The notes: a model not told the origin generated them from the letters alone. DNA of 60,262 nt from Tissierella praeacuta DSM 18095 (GCF_900128955.1 NZ_FQTY01000015.1:1-60262); one strand, 5' to 3'; shown: positions 9,220 through 19,317, counted from the first letter of the stretch. Program-made: numbers and translations.

Positions 9220-10257
9220 TTAATTTTTATTTAATTTCATATCACCAAACTTTATAAATCCCTTTTCTCGCATCCATTCTGAAATACCAAAAGATATTAT
9301 TCCTGGTAAAATAAAATGCATCATAATAATTAAAATTAATGTTTTAGATGTAGAACCCATTGCATCTATAGTAGCAAATTGACCTACTAACCCGCTAGTT
9401 CCCATTCCTGCACCTATTTTAGTACCTTCCATTTTAAATATATAAGTAGATATAGGTCCTAATATGGCAGATGAAATTATAGCCGGAAGCCAAATCAATG
9501 GGTTTTTTACTATATTTGATATTTGTAACATTGATGTACCTATGCCTTGGGCTATAAACCCTCCAAACCCATTTTCTCTATAGGATGATACTGCAAATCC
9601 TATCATATTAGCTGCACACCCCACTGTACTTGCTCCTGCTGCAAGACCTGACAATCCTAAGGATATGGCAAGAGCTGCTGAACTTATGGGAAGTGTGAGA
9701 ATTACTCCCATAAGTACTGATACTATTATTCCCATTGGTATAGGATGCATTTCTGTTGCCCTATTGATAATATCACCCAAAAAATTCATTATCATAGCCA
9801 TATACGGAGCTATATATTGTCCAACAAATCCGCCTATTATAATAGTAGCTAATGGAACTAATACTATATCAACTTTAGTTTTTCCACTGATTAGCTTGGA
9901 AAATTCTGCTCCTACTAAGGCGGCAATAAAAGCTCCCACAGGCTCTCCTGTATTTATAATTGCTGTACTACCTTCAAATGTAATACTTCCTGCACCTATT
10001 GCTCCTACTACAACTGAAGCAAAAATACCTAAAGGTGAAGCTCCTACACTATATGCTACTCCTGCACCTATTGCTGGTCCCATTAGTTTTTGTGCTATAG
10101 AGCCAAAGTTAATAAGCTCTTGAATGCTAAATAATGTTCCTATTTGTTTAATTATTAATCCAATAAGTAAAGATGAAAAAAGTCCCCAAGCCATGCCATT
10201 TAATACCTTAACAAAGTAATTTTGTATGCCATCTTTTGATTGTTTTATTTCAATCAT
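9220..10257 (-). CDS. PfoR-like membrane protein (PTS EIIC-type fold)
   Basis: A 345-residue protein with about ten hydrophobic, Gly/Ala-rich segments. It matches the family of the Clostridium perfringens regulator PfoR, which shares a PTS EIIC-type membrane domain but has no IIA/IIB partner here. Repeated glycine motifs (GPAIGAGVAYSVGASPLG near residue 60; GTKIGAGMGTSGLVG near 280) fit a permease. The SD GAGGAG directly touches the ATG, leaving no spacer, so translation may be weak or the start may differ. It follows niaR by 58 bp, and that gap holds a perfect dyad. A vitamin or nucleobase transport role is possible but unproven. Confidence 0.72.
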   Translation of the reverse strand: MIEIKQSKDGIQNYFVKVLNGMAWGLFSSLLIGLIIKQIGTLFSIQELINFGSIAQKLMGPAIGAGVAYSVGASPLGIFASVVVGAIGAGSITFEGSTAIINTGEPVGAFIAALVGAEFSKLISGKTKVDIVLVPLATIIIGGFVGQYIAPYMAMIMNFLGDIINRATEMHPIPMGIIVSVLMGVILTLPISSAALAISLGLSGLAAGASTVGCAANMIGFAVSSYRENGFGGFIAQGIGTSMLQISNIVKNPLIWLPAIISSAILGPISTYIFKMEGTKIGAGMGTSGLVGQFATIDAMGSTSKTLILIIMMHFILPGIISFGISEWMREKGFIKFGDMKLNKN

Positions 10258-10270
10258 CTCCTCACTTGCT

Positions 10271-10304
10271 TATAGTTACAGTTGTCTTGTCACCTGTAAC
10301 TATA
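10271..10304. promoter_or_regulatory. Dyad between niaR and the pfoR-like gene (candidate NiaR operator)
   Basis: Perfect 11-bp arms TATAGTTACAG (10271-10281) and CTGTAACTATA (10294-10304) around a 12-bp centre TTGTCTTGTCAC. No T run follows on the minus strand, so it is not a simple terminator. It lies 14 bp ahead of the pfoR-like start, where a repressor would block it. Confidence 0.5.
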
Positions 10305-10315
10305 AATATAGCACC

Positions 10316-10840
10316 CTAATCTTCTTTTATCAAGTATTTTTTTTCTAAAAGAGCTTCTTTTATTGTCCTCAAGGTGTTTTCATCATCTGCTTCTATGGTA
10401 TGTAAGTGAATGCCATCTGTTAAAGAAGACAAAGGCTCTGCTTTAGTTGCTTTTAAATTCTCCATAAATAAACTTAAATCATGTCTAGAGCTTATTTGTA
10501 ATTGAGATTTTATTTCTCCATATAAAGGATGTTCTACTATTACATCTACAATCTTTCCACCTAAATCCACAATTGTTCTCAATTCTTCTTCCAACTCTTT
10601 ATTATTTTTGTGAGTACAAACTATGGTCTTTCTTGTCTTTCTTCTTTCATGAGTTTTGAACATTAAATATCCCTGAGGAGTAGCAAGTATATTTTCTCCT
10701 CTAGCCCGTAATATTGCAATATCTTGAACTATTACCTGCCTACTCACTCCCAATTGTTCTGATATATCTATTCCTTTAACCGGTTCCTCTAATTTACCTA
10801 AAATATTTAATATCTCCTGTCTTCTTTCATTTGCATCCAT
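10316..10840 (-). CDS. niaR: Niacin-responsive transcriptional repressor NiaR (YrxA)
   Basis: A 174-residue repressor of NAD biosynthesis and niacin uptake genes in Firmicutes. The N-terminal winged helix (about 5-60, with the helix ISEQLGVSRQVIVQDIAIL) is followed by a 3H domain in which spaced histidines (HPLYGEI, SSRHDL, GIHLHTI) bind metal and nicotinic acid. The start is ATG 10840 (MDANERRQ) with SD GGGGTG; the longer reading from 10894 lacks one. It is followed by the pfoR-like gene with a dyad between them. No nadABC or niaP gene is in the window. Confidence 0.88.
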   Translation of the reverse strand: MDANERRQEILNILGKLEEPVKGIDISEQLGVSRQVIVQDIAILRARGENILATPQGYLMFKTHERRKTRKTIVCTHKNNKELEEELRTIVDLGGKIVDVIVEHPLYGEIKSQLQISSRHDLSLFMENLKATKAEPLSSLTDGIHLHTIEADDENTLRTIKEALLEKKYLIKED

Positions 10841-10991
10841 AGGTTTCACCCCTTCATTCAATTGTAAATTAACAATTTGCTCCCAGTTTCTCAACTGAAA
10901 TTTGTTCCCTCATTACATTTGTGTAAATTTTGTGCTCACTGAGTCTGACCTACCTACGATTTTCAAAAGTAGAAATCAGGTTAGGTTATAA

Positions 10992-11972
10992 TCATTCCCA
11001 TCTAAGATCATGTCCATAAAATTTAAGAGGAATAAATTTATCCAATATCCTAGAAAACACCCTATCTGTATATGTATCGGATATTTCCTTTGGTGTTAAA
11101 TTAGTTGATATTATAGTTTTTTTGCCTGCTATTATTCTAGTATTTACAATATTAAATATTTCCGCATTAGTAAATGTATTAGCTACTTCTGTACCTAAGT
11201 CATCTATAATAAGTAAATCTGCTTCAAATAACAAATTATATTGATAGTCATTGTAATTTCTAGTATCTTTTCCAAATCTATGTTTTTCTATTATTTCAAG
11301 TATTGTAAATGCAGTTTGATATATTACTATCTTATTTTTATCTAAGAGAGATTTAGCTATACAATTACATAGAAAGGTTTTCCCTAAACCCGTAGTACCA
11401 TAAAATAATAAATTTTCTCCATTATTTTCACTAAAGTTACTAATAAAACCTTCAGCTATACCTACTATATCTATCATATTTTCCCTAGGTGTCATTATTT
11501 CATTTTCAAAGGGCTCGTCTTTAAATATATTAATATTAAAAGTTTTAAAGTTTTCTTTTTGAAGAACATTTTCTATATTAGACATTTTATAGGCACGAGA
11601 TACTAAGGCTTGTTTCAAACAATTGCATTGATTACCATTATCTAAATATCCTGTATCCTTACAGTTTTCACAATCATATTTAATATCCATGTAGTCCACT
11701 GGAATGTTGGATTCAGTCATTAAATAAGCTTTCTCCATTTTTAATTTTTCAATCATTTTTTTTGCATTCTCTATGCTTTCCTTATATTTATGGGGATTAC
11801 CTATTATATATTTTGACATAGAAAGACCTGTCTTGAGTATATCCTCATCTATCCTTTTAATTGCAGGTATCTTTCTATACACCTTTTCTTTTCTCATTCT
11901 CTGTTCATGCAATTGTTTATCCCTTTTTCTCTCATACTCAATTGAAAGTTCTTTTAATATATCTTTATACAT
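10992..11972 (-). CDS. dnaI: Primosomal helicase loader DnaI/DnaC-type ATPase
   Basis: A 326-residue AAA+ protein that loads the replicative helicase DnaB. An N-terminal domain with four clustered cysteines (CENCKDTGY...CNC, near 100-120) resembles the zinc-binding helicase-interaction domain of DnaI. The ATPase core has Walker A YGTTGLGKT (near 192-200), Walker B LLIIDDLGTE and a sensor-1 STN motif. It starts two bases after the stop of the DnaD-like gene, its SD lying inside that gene's last codons, so translation is coupled. Confidence 0.9.
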   Translation of the reverse strand: MYKDILKELSIEYERKRDKQLHEQRMRKEKVYRKIPAIKRIDEDILKTGLSMSKYIIGNPHKYKESIENAKKMIEKLKMEKAYLMTESNIPVDYMDIKYDCENCKDTGYLDNGNQCNCLKQALVSRAYKMSNIENVLQKENFKTFNINIFKDEPFENEIMTPRENMIDIVGIAEGFISNFSENNGENLLFYGTTGLGKTFLCNCIAKSLLDKNKIVIYQTAFTILEIIEKHRFGKDTRNYNDYQYNLLFEADLLIIDDLGTEVANTFTNAEIFNIVNTRIIAGKKTIISTNLTPKEISDTYTDRVFSRILDKFIPLKFYGHDLRWE

Positions 11973-11974
11973 AT

Positions 11975-13072
11975 TTATACTTCTCCTTTTACCTTCTGGT
12001 TATAAGCTTCTCTCTTCCTTCTTGCAATAGTTTCTAATTCTTCAGATGTATATTTATCTGTTCTTTGCTCAAAATTATGAAATCTTGTCTTAAACGGGGC
12101 AATTTTACCCTGAGTTGGTTTCACTACTCTACTATATTCTTTCTTCTCTTTAGGCTTATCCTTTAATTCAATATCTTCTAGGGTCTTAATATCTTTTTCA
12201 TACCATGATTTAAGAACTCCATCAATATAATTGACACTAGGATTTGAAACCTTAGATGAAGCTTCACATCCTTTAAGTACTATTTCCAATGAGAATTTAT
12301 ATTCTTCAAACCATTTATCAATTACCTTCATCTCACCCTGTGTAATGCTTCTATTATCAAATCCTAAGGCTCTCATAACTTTCTGATATCTATAAAACTT
12401 TTCATCTTGGTTCTTAAAATATTCTATTACTGCATCCATATTTGTTAGTCCACTATCATACCAATTTCTTATAATACCTTCTATATAATTTACATTCCTT
12501 TGACCCTTTCTCTCTACTCCATAGAAAAAAGCTTTCTCTATTACATCTGGGTTCATATTATAATTTTCTATCCAAGATAATACTTTTTGTTTTTCAGTAG
12601 TTACTGTCTGTCTTCTCATTATATAATCTATCTGATTAAACATTTTATTTATAGCAGGTATTTGATTGGCGTCAATCAATTCTTGAGGAGTAATGGACTT
12701 TGGTTTTTTAACGATTTCCTCTCTACTATTAAATAGGCTAAGGTTATTTTTTATGTATAATTGCTTTAAATTTAAAAATTTTACTTTATAATTATATTTA
12801 TTATCTTCCTCTCTAGGAATCTTTTTTATTATTCCTTTACTTTCCCAAAAATCCCAAGCCCTTAATACATCTTCCAAAGGTATTTCTAAATGTTTTGCTA
12901 TAGTTTTATTATTTACCTCTATTTTTTCATCTCTATCATGAGCATATTTATACCCTAGTAAATATACTTTGACATAAGTCCCATTTGCCATGGGCATAAA
13001 ATCATTTATAAAAATATTCTCTATAGGGGTATCACCTAAATCCATATCTGTAGTTTCAAGGGTGAAACTCAT
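11975..13072 (-). CDS. DnaD/DnaB-domain primosome protein
   Basis: A 365-residue replication-initiation protein of the DnaD family. An N-terminal winged-helix part (1-110) is followed by two tandem DnaB_2-type domains, each ending in the family signature: VNYIEGIIRNWY (near 195-206) and VNYIDGVLKSWY (near 280-291). The Tyr-x-x-x-Ile-x-x-x-Trp core of the signature is present in both. Directly upstream of the helicase loader gene, as in other Clostridia. Confidence 0.9.
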   Translation of the reverse strand: MSFTLETTDMDLGDTPIENIFINDFMPMANGTYVKVYLLGYKYAHDRDEKIEVNNKTIAKHLEIPLEDVLRAWDFWESKGIIKKIPREEDNKYNYKVKFLNLKQLYIKNNLSLFNSREEIVKKPKSITPQELIDANQIPAINKMFNQIDYIMRRQTVTTEKQKVLSWIENYNMNPDVIEKAFFYGVERKGQRNVNYIEGIIRNWYDSGLTNMDAVIEYFKNQDEKFYRYQKVMRALGFDNRSITQGEMKVIDKWFEEYKFSLEIVLKGCEASSKVSNPSVNYIDGVLKSWYEKDIKTLEDIELKDKPKEKKEYSRVVKPTQGKIAPFKTRFHNFEQRTDKYTSEELETIARRKREAYNQKVKGEV

Positions 13073-13098
13073 ATTATCAACTCCAATATTTATATCAA

Positions 13099-13692
13099 TT
13101 ATTTTCTAATTTCAAAAAATCTTTTCTTAGTTAAAACCATTTTGTAAATATAATTATATATCTTTTTATCTCCTATTACAAAAGAAGATTTTTGTTCCAA
13201 ATAATACATATTAGATAAATCCAAACCTGAATCAAAAAATTCATCAAGATAATATGCCACTGGCTTAAAACCTATCTTTTCATAAACCCTGTATGCCCTC
13301 TTGTTAAACTCTGCAACTTCTAAAAACATTTTCCTCATATTCATTTTAGTAAAATAATATCTTAAAAATGTATCTAAAATTTCCGTACCATATCCCTTGT
13401 CTACATGGTTAGGATCTAAGACTATACCCAATGTAGACTCTCTTCTAATTACTCTTATATTCTTTATTCCCATATAGCCTATTAAGTATCCTTCTTCGTT
13501 CCGTATACCATAATATTTATTAAATAATTTCCTTGCTTTCATTTCATACCAAATCTTTATTTCTTTATTATTCATTGGGGGAAAATTATAATCCTCTATC
13601 AAAGGGTTTTCATGATTCCCCCAATTTCTCATTTCATATACGTCTTCAAGCTGTAGTTCTTTTATGATAATTCTTTTACCTTTAATCTCCAA
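13099..13692 (-). CDS. GNAT-family N-acetyltransferase
   Basis: A 197-residue acetyl-CoA-dependent acetyltransferase of the RimJ/SpeG-like branch. The acetyl-CoA loop region reads LGIVLDPNHVDKGYGTEIL (near 90-108), followed by the typical helix NMRKMFLEVAEFNKRAYRVYEKIGF. The likely start is TTG 13692 with SD GAGGGG five bases upstream; the GTG at 13701 lies inside that SD. The substrate (protein N-terminus, polyamine or other) cannot be read from the sequence. It precedes the dnaD-like gene by 26 bp. Confidence 0.8.
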   Translation of the reverse strand: MEIKGKRIIIKELQLEDVYEMRNWGNHENPLIEDYNFPPMNNKEIKIWYEMKARKLFNKYYGIRNEEGYLIGYMGIKNIRVIRRESTLGIVLDPNHVDKGYGTEILDTFLRYYFTKMNMRKMFLEVAEFNKRAYRVYEKIGFKPVAYYLDEFFDSGLDLSNMYYLEQKSSFVIGDKKIYNYIYKMVLTKKRFFEIRK

Positions 13693-13744
13693 GATTACCA
13701 CCCCTCTAATTCAATTGACAATTATTAAGGAATAATAAGATAAA

Positions 13745-13775
13745 GGATTACAATATATGTACTTTATTGTAATCC
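13745..13775 (-). terminator. Terminator of the dnaB operon
   Basis: Stem GGATTACAATA/TATTGTAATCC with the tail TTTATCTTATTATT on the minus strand, about 110 bp past the dnaB stop. Confidence 0.72.
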
Positions 13776-13882
13776 CGTTATTATCTACTAGAAATCATTT
13801 CCTGTATTCTAATTTATAACAATTCTTCTATCTTAAACAAATTTAAGATTATAAAATCTTTTCCATCGTCAATTCTCAATTA

Positions 13883-15214
13883 TTACTCCCTTGCCATATT
13901 AACAAATTTAGTAAATTCTTTCTTAAACACCAATTCCAAACTACCCGTTGGTCCATTTCTGTGCTTTGCTATAATTACTTCTCCAATATTTTTCTTTTCT
14001 GAGTCTTCATGATAATATTCATCCCTATACAAGAATAGTACAACGTCAGCATCTTGTTCTATTGCACCAGACTCCCTTAAGTCAGATAGTATTGGTCTAT
14101 GATCTGTCCTAAGTTCAGGTGCACGGCTAAGCTGAGATAAAGCTATTACAGGACACTCCATTTCCTTTGCTAGAGCCTTTAATCCTCTAGAAATAGCTGA
14201 GATTTCTTGTTGTCTACTTTCTTGACGTCCATCTAATTGCATTAACTGCAAATAGTCTATCATTACAAGGTCTAGACCTTTTTCTATCTTCAATCTCCTG
14301 CATTTTGCTTTCATTTCCATTAAAGAAATCCCTGCTGTATCATCTATGAATATCTCTGCTTGAGATAATGGACCCATAGCATTTATAACTTGTATCCATT
14401 CTTCTTCAGATAATCTACCAGAAATTATCTTTTGAAGGTCTACATGGGCAGTGGCTGATATCATTCTTTGTACCAACTGTTCCTTAGACATCTCTAAAGA
14501 AAATACGGCTACCTTTGCATTAGCCTTTAAAGCAGCATTTGTTACAATATTTACAGAAATAGCAGTCTTTCCCATAGATGGTCTAGCTGCTAACAATATT
14601 AAATCTGATTTTTGTAATCCAGATAATTTATTATCCAAATCTATAAACCCAGTAGTTAAACCTGTTAAGGTTCCTTGATTTGCCGCTCTTTCTTCTATCT
14701 GAGAAAAACTAGATAACAACACTTCATTAAGAGGAGAGAAACCTTCTCTATGTCTTCCTTGTGTTATATCAAATATTGCCTTTTCTGCATTTTCTATTAT
14801 TGCATTTACTTCATCTGAGTTTTCATAGGATTTAGCTATTACATCATCACATGAACGGATCAATCTCCTAAGTATTGACTTTTCCTCTACTATCTTACAA
14901 TAGTATTTAACATTGGCAGTAGTCGCTACTCCACTGGATAAATTTGCAAGGTAAGTAACTCCTCCTATGTTTTCCAATGTTCCCCGTCTTTTAAGTTCTT
15001 CTGATAAGGTAATTAAATCTACTGGCTCATTTTTATTAAATAATATCAATATTGCTTCAAATATCTCTTTATTGGCTTCTTTATAGAAATCATCTGGTCT
15101 GATTATTTCAATTGCAGTATTTATAGCTTCTTTATCTAAAATCATAGCCCCGAGAACTGATTGCTCTGCCTCTAGACTATGGGGAGGAATGCGTCCAATT
15201 AATCCACTTTCCAC
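13883..15214 (-). CDS. dnaB: Replicative DNA helicase DnaB
   Basis: A 443-residue hexameric 5'-3' helicase of the replication fork. The N-terminal DnaB helical domain opens with PHSLEAEQSVLGAMI; the RecA-like motor has Walker A ARPSMGKTAIS, Walker B DLVMIDYLQLM and the SQLSRAPE loop. The start is GTG 15214 (MESGLIGRIPP) because the upstream GTG 15223 is inside the SD GAGGTGG. No intein is present. It follows rplI by 13 bp and is the last gene of the cluster. Confidence 0.96.
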   Translation of the reverse strand: MESGLIGRIPPHSLEAEQSVLGAMILDKEAINTAIEIIRPDDFYKEANKEIFEAILILFNKNEPVDLITLSEELKRRGTLENIGGVTYLANLSSGVATTANVKYYCKIVEEKSILRRLIRSCDDVIAKSYENSDEVNAIIENAEKAIFDITQGRHREGFSPLNEVLLSSFSQIEERAANQGTLTGLTTGFIDLDNKLSGLQKSDLILLAARPSMGKTAISVNIVTNAALKANAKVAVFSLEMSKEQLVQRMISATAHVDLQKIISGRLSEEEWIQVINAMGPLSQAEIFIDDTAGISLMEMKAKCRRLKIEKGLDLVMIDYLQLMQLDGRQESRQQEISAISRGLKALAKEMECPVIALSQLSRAPELRTDHRPILSDLRESGAIEQDADVVLFLYRDEYYHEDSEKKNIGEVIIAKHRNGPTGSLELVFKKEFTKFVNMARE

Positions 15215-15227
15215 TTTTCCCACCTCA

Positions 15228-15674
15228 TTATTGTTCTTTTATATTGACATTTAGCTTGGCTACTACTTCTGCATAAACTCTTATATCAACTTGAGTATTT
15301 CCAAGGGATTTTATATTATCCTTTAACTCTATTTTTCTCTTATCCACATCTATCTTATGTTGTGATTTTAATGCATCAGCTATATCTTTTGATGTAATAG
15401 AACCAAAAAGCCTTCCACCTTCTCCAGCTTTCCCTTGAATTGTTACTGTAATAGAATCTATTTTTTCTTTAAGTTTTAAAGCTTCATTATATTCATTCTT
15501 CTTTCTTTCTTCTTCTTTTGCCTTTTCTTCCTTCCATTTCTTTAAATTAGCTGGCGTTGCCTCTACAGCATCTCCCTTTGGCAATAAGAAGTTTCTAGCA
15601 TAACCGTCCTTCGCATTTACTAACTCCCCTTCTTTACCTAATCCTTTTACATCTTTCAATAATATTAATTTCAT
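15228..15674 (-). CDS. rplI: 50S ribosomal protein L9
   Basis: 148 residues, the normal length. The N-terminal rRNA-binding domain ([19 protein letters not shown]...[13 protein letters not shown]) and the long connecting helix are intact, followed by the C-terminal domain. Its ATG overlaps the TGA stop of gdpP by 4 bp, so the two are translationally coupled. Confidence 0.96.
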   Translation of the reverse strand: MKLILLKDVKGLGKEGELVNAKDGYARNFLLPKGDAVEATPANLKKWKEEKAKEEERKKNEYNEALKLKEKIDSITVTIQGKAGEGGRLFGSITSKDIADALKSQHKIDVDKRKIELKDNIKSLGNTQVDIRVYAEVVAKLNVNIKEQ

Positions 15675-17671
15675 TCCTCTTCACCTTCCTTTAAAAATTT
15701 ATCTATTGTTTCTGTAAGTATAATCTCTGCTTCATCCATGGTTACATTATCAAGCTGAGTTCCGGCACTGGTTAAGTGCCCACCTCCTCCAAGACTTTCA
15801 AGTATTAATTGTACAGATATATTTCCTAAAGATCTTCCACTAATATGGAGCTTATTATTTACATAAGTCATTACAAAAGAGGCTTCAACTCCATTAATAT
15901 TAAGTAATTCATTTGCAGCTTGAGCAGCTATTAAAAGTGAATCTTCCATTTGAGTTTCAAGTCTGCCGATTGCTATTTTATCAAATATAATTTTTGAAGA
16001 TCTCACTACTTCTGCTTTATATATAAATGTATTATAGTCATCCCTAAATAATTGTCTTACTACTGTAGTGTCAGCTCCTGCTCGTTTTAATGTAGATGCT
16101 GCTTCAAATGTTCTTACTCCTGTTTGGAAACTAAAATTCTTTGTATCTACAGTAATACCTGCCATTAAAGCTTCAGCTTCAAATTTTGTTAAATTTATTT
16201 TATCACTCATATAAGATAATACTTCTGTAACTAACTCACAGGTAGAAGATGCATATGGTTCTAAATAAGTTAGTACAGGGTCCTTTATAAATTCTACCCC
16301 TCGTCTATGGTGATCTATAACTACTACCTTAGATATAAGGTCTAGAAGCTCTGGTGCTTCTGTAAAGCTTGGCTTATGGTTATCTACTACTACCATTAAA
16401 GAACTATCATTTACTAATTCTAATCCTTTCTCTGATGTTACAATTTGCTCTAAAAGCTCAGGTTGTTCTTTTAACATTCTATCATAAATATTTTTAATAG
16501 AGGGATTTTCTCCATTTAAAATTAAATAACCTTCTTTATTCCTATCCTTCACTGCACGTAATACTCCTACACCTGCACCAAAGGAATCCATATCTGGATT
16601 TTTATGTCCCATTACAAAGACTCTATCTGCTTGGTCTATAAGTTGTCTTAAAGCATATCCAATTACCCTAGCCTTTACTTTGTTTCGCTTTTCTATTGCC
16701 TTAGTTTTTCCACCATAAAAGCTTAGTTGACTTCCAACTTGAACTACAGCCTGATCTCCTCCCCTACCTAATGCAATATCTATTGCTGCTCTTGCTTTTT
16801 CATAGGCTTCAAAAGGATTACTACCTCCTGCCCCAACCCCCATACTTAATGTAATAGGTATTGTATTTCCCAAATCTAATTCTCTTATTTGATCTAATAT
16901 ATCAAACTTTTTACTTTCAACATTTTTAAATCCACTATTTTCTATAATAATAAAATACTTATCATTTTCATATTTCCTTACAACTCCATTATACTTAGTA
17001 AAATAAGAGTTAATATTTTTATCTATCTCTGCCATTACTAATGGTCTATTTACTTCTGGAGTACTACTCTTTACATCATCATAATTATCTACATATGCCA
17101 ATGCAATTACTAACCTTTCCTTATTATATCTTTGCTCTAAGTTTACCAAATTTGTATTATCTACCCAATAAAGCATAACTATCATATTATTGGTACTATT
17201 AGTCTTTTTTGTATCCACTAAATTTGGATATACTTTATAATCCCTATCTCCATATTTTATATCTAATGGTTTCATATCATTTTCTTTAAAGATACTATCT
17301 AAATTAAGTCCTGGTATTAAATCAGATAGTTTTTCATTTAATAACTCTATCTCACCCATTAGCTTTAAAAATGGTGTATTATACCAAGATATATTACCAT
17401 TCTCATCTAGCATAACTAAAGGAAAAGGCATATTAAATATTGCATGTTTAGTTGCAGACTCAAACTCATCTCCTAATCCTTCTATATATCTTTGGAATTC
17501 TTTTTCTTTTTTATTAGCACTTTTTATATTGTAAATGATTAAGTAGGCTATTAGAATTATACCTAATACAGACAATATAGGTTGATAAAGGGATAAAATA
17601 ATAACCAGTACCCCTATTGCTATAAGGTAAATATAACTATCCTGCCATAATAATATCTTTTTATTTTTCAT
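15671..17671 (-). CDS. gdpP: Cyclic-di-AMP phosphodiesterase GdpP
   Basis: A 666-residue membrane-bound enzyme that hydrolyses c-di-AMP to pApA. Domain order is standard: two N-terminal membrane helices (about 8-45), a degenerate PAS domain (about 75-150), a degenerate GGDEF domain (about 170-300, with GRGGDQAVV) and DHH/DHHA1 catalytic domains. The metal motifs are visible: [20 protein letters not shown] and the DHH in VVIDHHRRG; the C-terminal [10 protein letters not shown] belongs to DHHA1. It sits between the DUF2232 gene and rplI, the conserved Firmicute order. Confidence 0.95.
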   Translation of the reverse strand: MKNKKILLWQDSYIYLIAIGVLVIILSLYQPILSVLGIILIAYLIIYNIKSANKKEKEFQRYIEGLGDEFESATKHAIFNMPFPLVMLDENGNISWYNTPFLKLMGEIELLNEKLSDLIPGLNLDSIFKENDMKPLDIKYGDRDYKVYPNLVDTKKTNSTNNMIVMLYWVDNTNLVNLEQRYNKERLVIALAYVDNYDDVKSSTPEVNRPLVMAEIDKNINSYFTKYNGVVRKYENDKYFIIIENSGFKNVESKKFDILDQIRELDLGNTIPITLSMGVGAGGSNPFEAYEKARAAIDIALGRGGDQAVVQVGSQLSFYGGKTKAIEKRNKVKARVIGYALRQLIDQADRVFVMGHKNPDMDSFGAGVGVLRAVKDRNKEGYLILNGENPSIKNIYDRMLKEQPELLEQIVTSEKGLELVNDSSLMVVVDNHKPSFTEAPELLDLISKVVVIDHHRRGVEFIKDPVLTYLEPYASSTCELVTEVLSYMSDKINLTKFEAEALMAGITVDTKNFSFQTGVRTFEAASTLKRAGADTTVVRQLFRDDYNTFIYKAEVVRSSKIIFDKIAIGRLETQMEDSLLIAAQAANELLNINGVEASFVMTYVNNKLHISGRSLGNISVQLILESLGGGGHLTSAGTQLDNVTMDEAEIILTETIDKFLKEGEEE

Positions 17672-17680
17672 ATTATCCTC

Positions 17681-18637
17681 CTATAAGGATTTTCGCCTTC
17701 TTATTTTTCTTATATCAAAGATTGAATCAAATATACCTATAAAAAATAAAATACTACTCATAGGTATAAATACAATATTTAAAGAAATAATTAAAATTCT
17801 AAATACTACATGGAGTTTAGATTTAATTAGAAGAAAATCTAAAACTGCTAATCCCTGAAGGAAAAATACAAAGCTAATTAAAAATGTAATATTGATTAAT
17901 AATGCTTCATGATATTGTATTTTTAATGTTTTTATTATAAAAGCCGTAAAGAGCATTATCCCAATCCCAGGAATAATATTATTAGGTAGTTTAAATTTAG
18001 AAAACTTTTTATAGTTTGCAATTCCGTATCCCATTTTTCTAAGTATAATAGATGAAAAGAGTAAATTAATATAACTTACAGCTAAAGAAAAAATTGATAT
18101 TAAAGATGGTATAAGTATGATAATGGTCTTATATGCATTTTCTAGTAAATCTGTTGTTCTAAGGACTTCATATTTTGACATTCCCACTTCATTTAACATA
18201 TCTATTTGCATGGTTAATAACTGTGTGAAATTACTTTCCAATTGCTTAGTTAAATTTAAGTTTGATATATTTGCCTCCAATCCTATTAGGACTAAAAAAG
18301 AAATAAAAAATGCAATAGTAGTAATAAATATTGTTTCCATACTATCTTTTCTTTTACTAATGCAATAATTTAATGCAAGACTTAGTGGTGCAAATATAAG
18401 AATAATTGAAACTCCTGATATAAATCCAAGAAGTACTCCTATTATTATAGATGTTGCAATTATACTTATTACATTTATATATATCCCATTTCTTATACCT
18501 AATATTGCAAAGGGCACTGGAATAAATAACATTAACAAAGGTACAACATGAATACCATATACTATATATAAAGTCATTATTGATATTACTATTATACTCT
18601 CTATGGTACTTTTCTTTATCTTATCATTATTCTTCAA
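17681..18637 (-). CDS. DUF2232 (YybS-like) membrane protein
   Basis: A 318-residue integral membrane protein with about eight hydrophobic segments, in the position of B. subtilis yybS ahead of gdpP and rplI. The S-component-like hydrophobic pattern (VPLLMLFIPVPFAILGIRNG near 50-70) fits DUF2232. The likely start is TTG 18637 with SD AGGGGTG six bases upstream; the GTG at 18646 overlaps that SD. Function is unknown in the family; a transport or envelope role tied to c-di-AMP is only inferred from position. Confidence 0.78.
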   Translation of the reverse strand: MKNNDKIKKSTIESIIVISIMTLYIVYGIHVVPLLMLFIPVPFAILGIRNGIYINVISIIATSIIIGVLLGFISGVSIILIFAPLSLALNYCISKRKDSMETIFITTIAFFISFLVLIGLEANISNLNLTKQLESNFTQLLTMQIDMLNEVGMSKYEVLRTTDLLENAYKTIIILIPSLISIFSLAVSYINLLFSSIILRKMGYGIANYKKFSKFKLPNNIIPGIGIMLFTAFIIKTLKIQYHEALLINITFLISFVFFLQGLAVLDFLLIKSKLHVVFRILIISLNIVFIPMSSILFFIGIFDSIFDIRKIRRRKSL

Positions 18638-18648
18638 AAATTTCACCC

Positions 18649-18969
18649 CTAATCTTTATGTTTATCAATAAATTCCAGCAATATACTTAAATCTCCATAC
18701 CATTTTTCTATTTTATGCTCTTCTATTAGGTTGAGCTTGATATTATCCCTTAATGCAGATTCTATATTTTTATAATCTAACCCTAATCTTTTACCCAAAA
18801 GTAAGGATTCTAATATAAGATTTGAAATAATATCCTCAAGATTTTCCTTTGTACTTTCTTCTGCATCTGCCAGAGTAGAGTATAGGTTAGCTACAGTATT
18901 AAGTAACTGAGCCTTGAGCCATTCTACAGTTTTCATATTTTTTATAATATCTATATCTTTATTTTTCAT
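18649..18969 (-). CDS. MazG-like family protein
   Basis: A 106-residue, mostly helical, acidic protein. The pattern WLKAQLLNTVANLYSTLADA followed by ESLLLGKRLGLDY resembles the short MazG-like family found next to gdpP/yybS in Clostridia. Whether it hydrolyses nucleotides is not known; the EExxE metal motif of true MazG is only partly recognisable. It is the first gene of the transcript with the DUF2232 gene, gdpP, rplI and dnaB, and has a clean promoter upstream. Confidence 0.65.
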   Translation of the reverse strand: MKNKDIDIIKNMKTVEWLKAQLLNTVANLYSTLADAEESTKENLEDIISNLILESLLLGKRLGLDYKNIESALRDNIKLNLIEEHKIEKWYGDLSILLEFIDKHKD

Positions 18970-19009
18970 CTCATTCCCATCCTTTAATTTTATATTTTAC
19001 CTTACTAAA

Positions 19010-19038
19010 ATAATACAAAGTATAGGGAAATAAGTCAA
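19010..19038 (-). promoter_or_regulatory. Promoter of the MazG-like/gdpP/rplI/dnaB operon
   Basis: On the minus strand TTGACT (19038-19033), a 17-bp spacer and TATTAT (19015-19010), 41 bp ahead of the MazG-like start. Confidence 0.8.
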
Positions 19039-19052
19039 TTGAAAAGTCTTTA

Positions 19053-19081
19053 AAAAAATAAGAGAGGGTATCCTCTCTTAT
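19053..19081 (-). terminator. Terminator of the rpsF-ssb-rpsR operon
   Basis: Stem AATAAGAGAGG/CCTCTCTTATT then seven T on the minus strand. The stop codon of rpsR (TAA, 19080-19078) lies inside the left arm. Confidence 0.88.
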
Positions 19082-19302
19082 TCTGCACTATATGGTAATA
19101 ATGCTACTTGTCTTGCTCTTTTTATAGCTATTGTAAGCTCTCTTTGATGTTTTGAACAGTTTCCAGAAATTCTTCTAGGAAGAATTTTTCCTCTTTCTGT
19201 TATATATTTTTTAAGCTTATTTATATCCTTATAATCTATATGATTTGATTTATCTACACAAAAGCTACAAACTCTTTTTCTTGGTTTAAATCTTCTTTGC
19301 AT
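19078..19302 (-). CDS. rpsR: 30S ribosomal protein S18
   Basis: 74 residues, the usual length, with the family core [43 protein letters not shown] split over the central helices. Two cysteines near the N-terminus (CSFC) plus Cys49 suggest the zinc-ribbon-bearing version of S18. Start ATG with SD AAGGAGGG. Third gene of the rpsF-ssb-rpsR operon. Confidence 0.95.
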   Translation of the reverse strand: MQRRFKPRKRVCSFCVDKSNHIDYKDINKLKKYITERGKILPRRISGNCSKHQRELTIAIKRARQVALLPYSAE

Positions 19303-19317
19303 CTTCTTACCCTCCTT

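Noticed and set aside
10936-10986. Imperfect hairpin behind dnaI (CTGA/TCAG and CTAC/GTAG arms)
   Set aside because: No T run and several mismatches; not convincing as a terminator or riboswitch.
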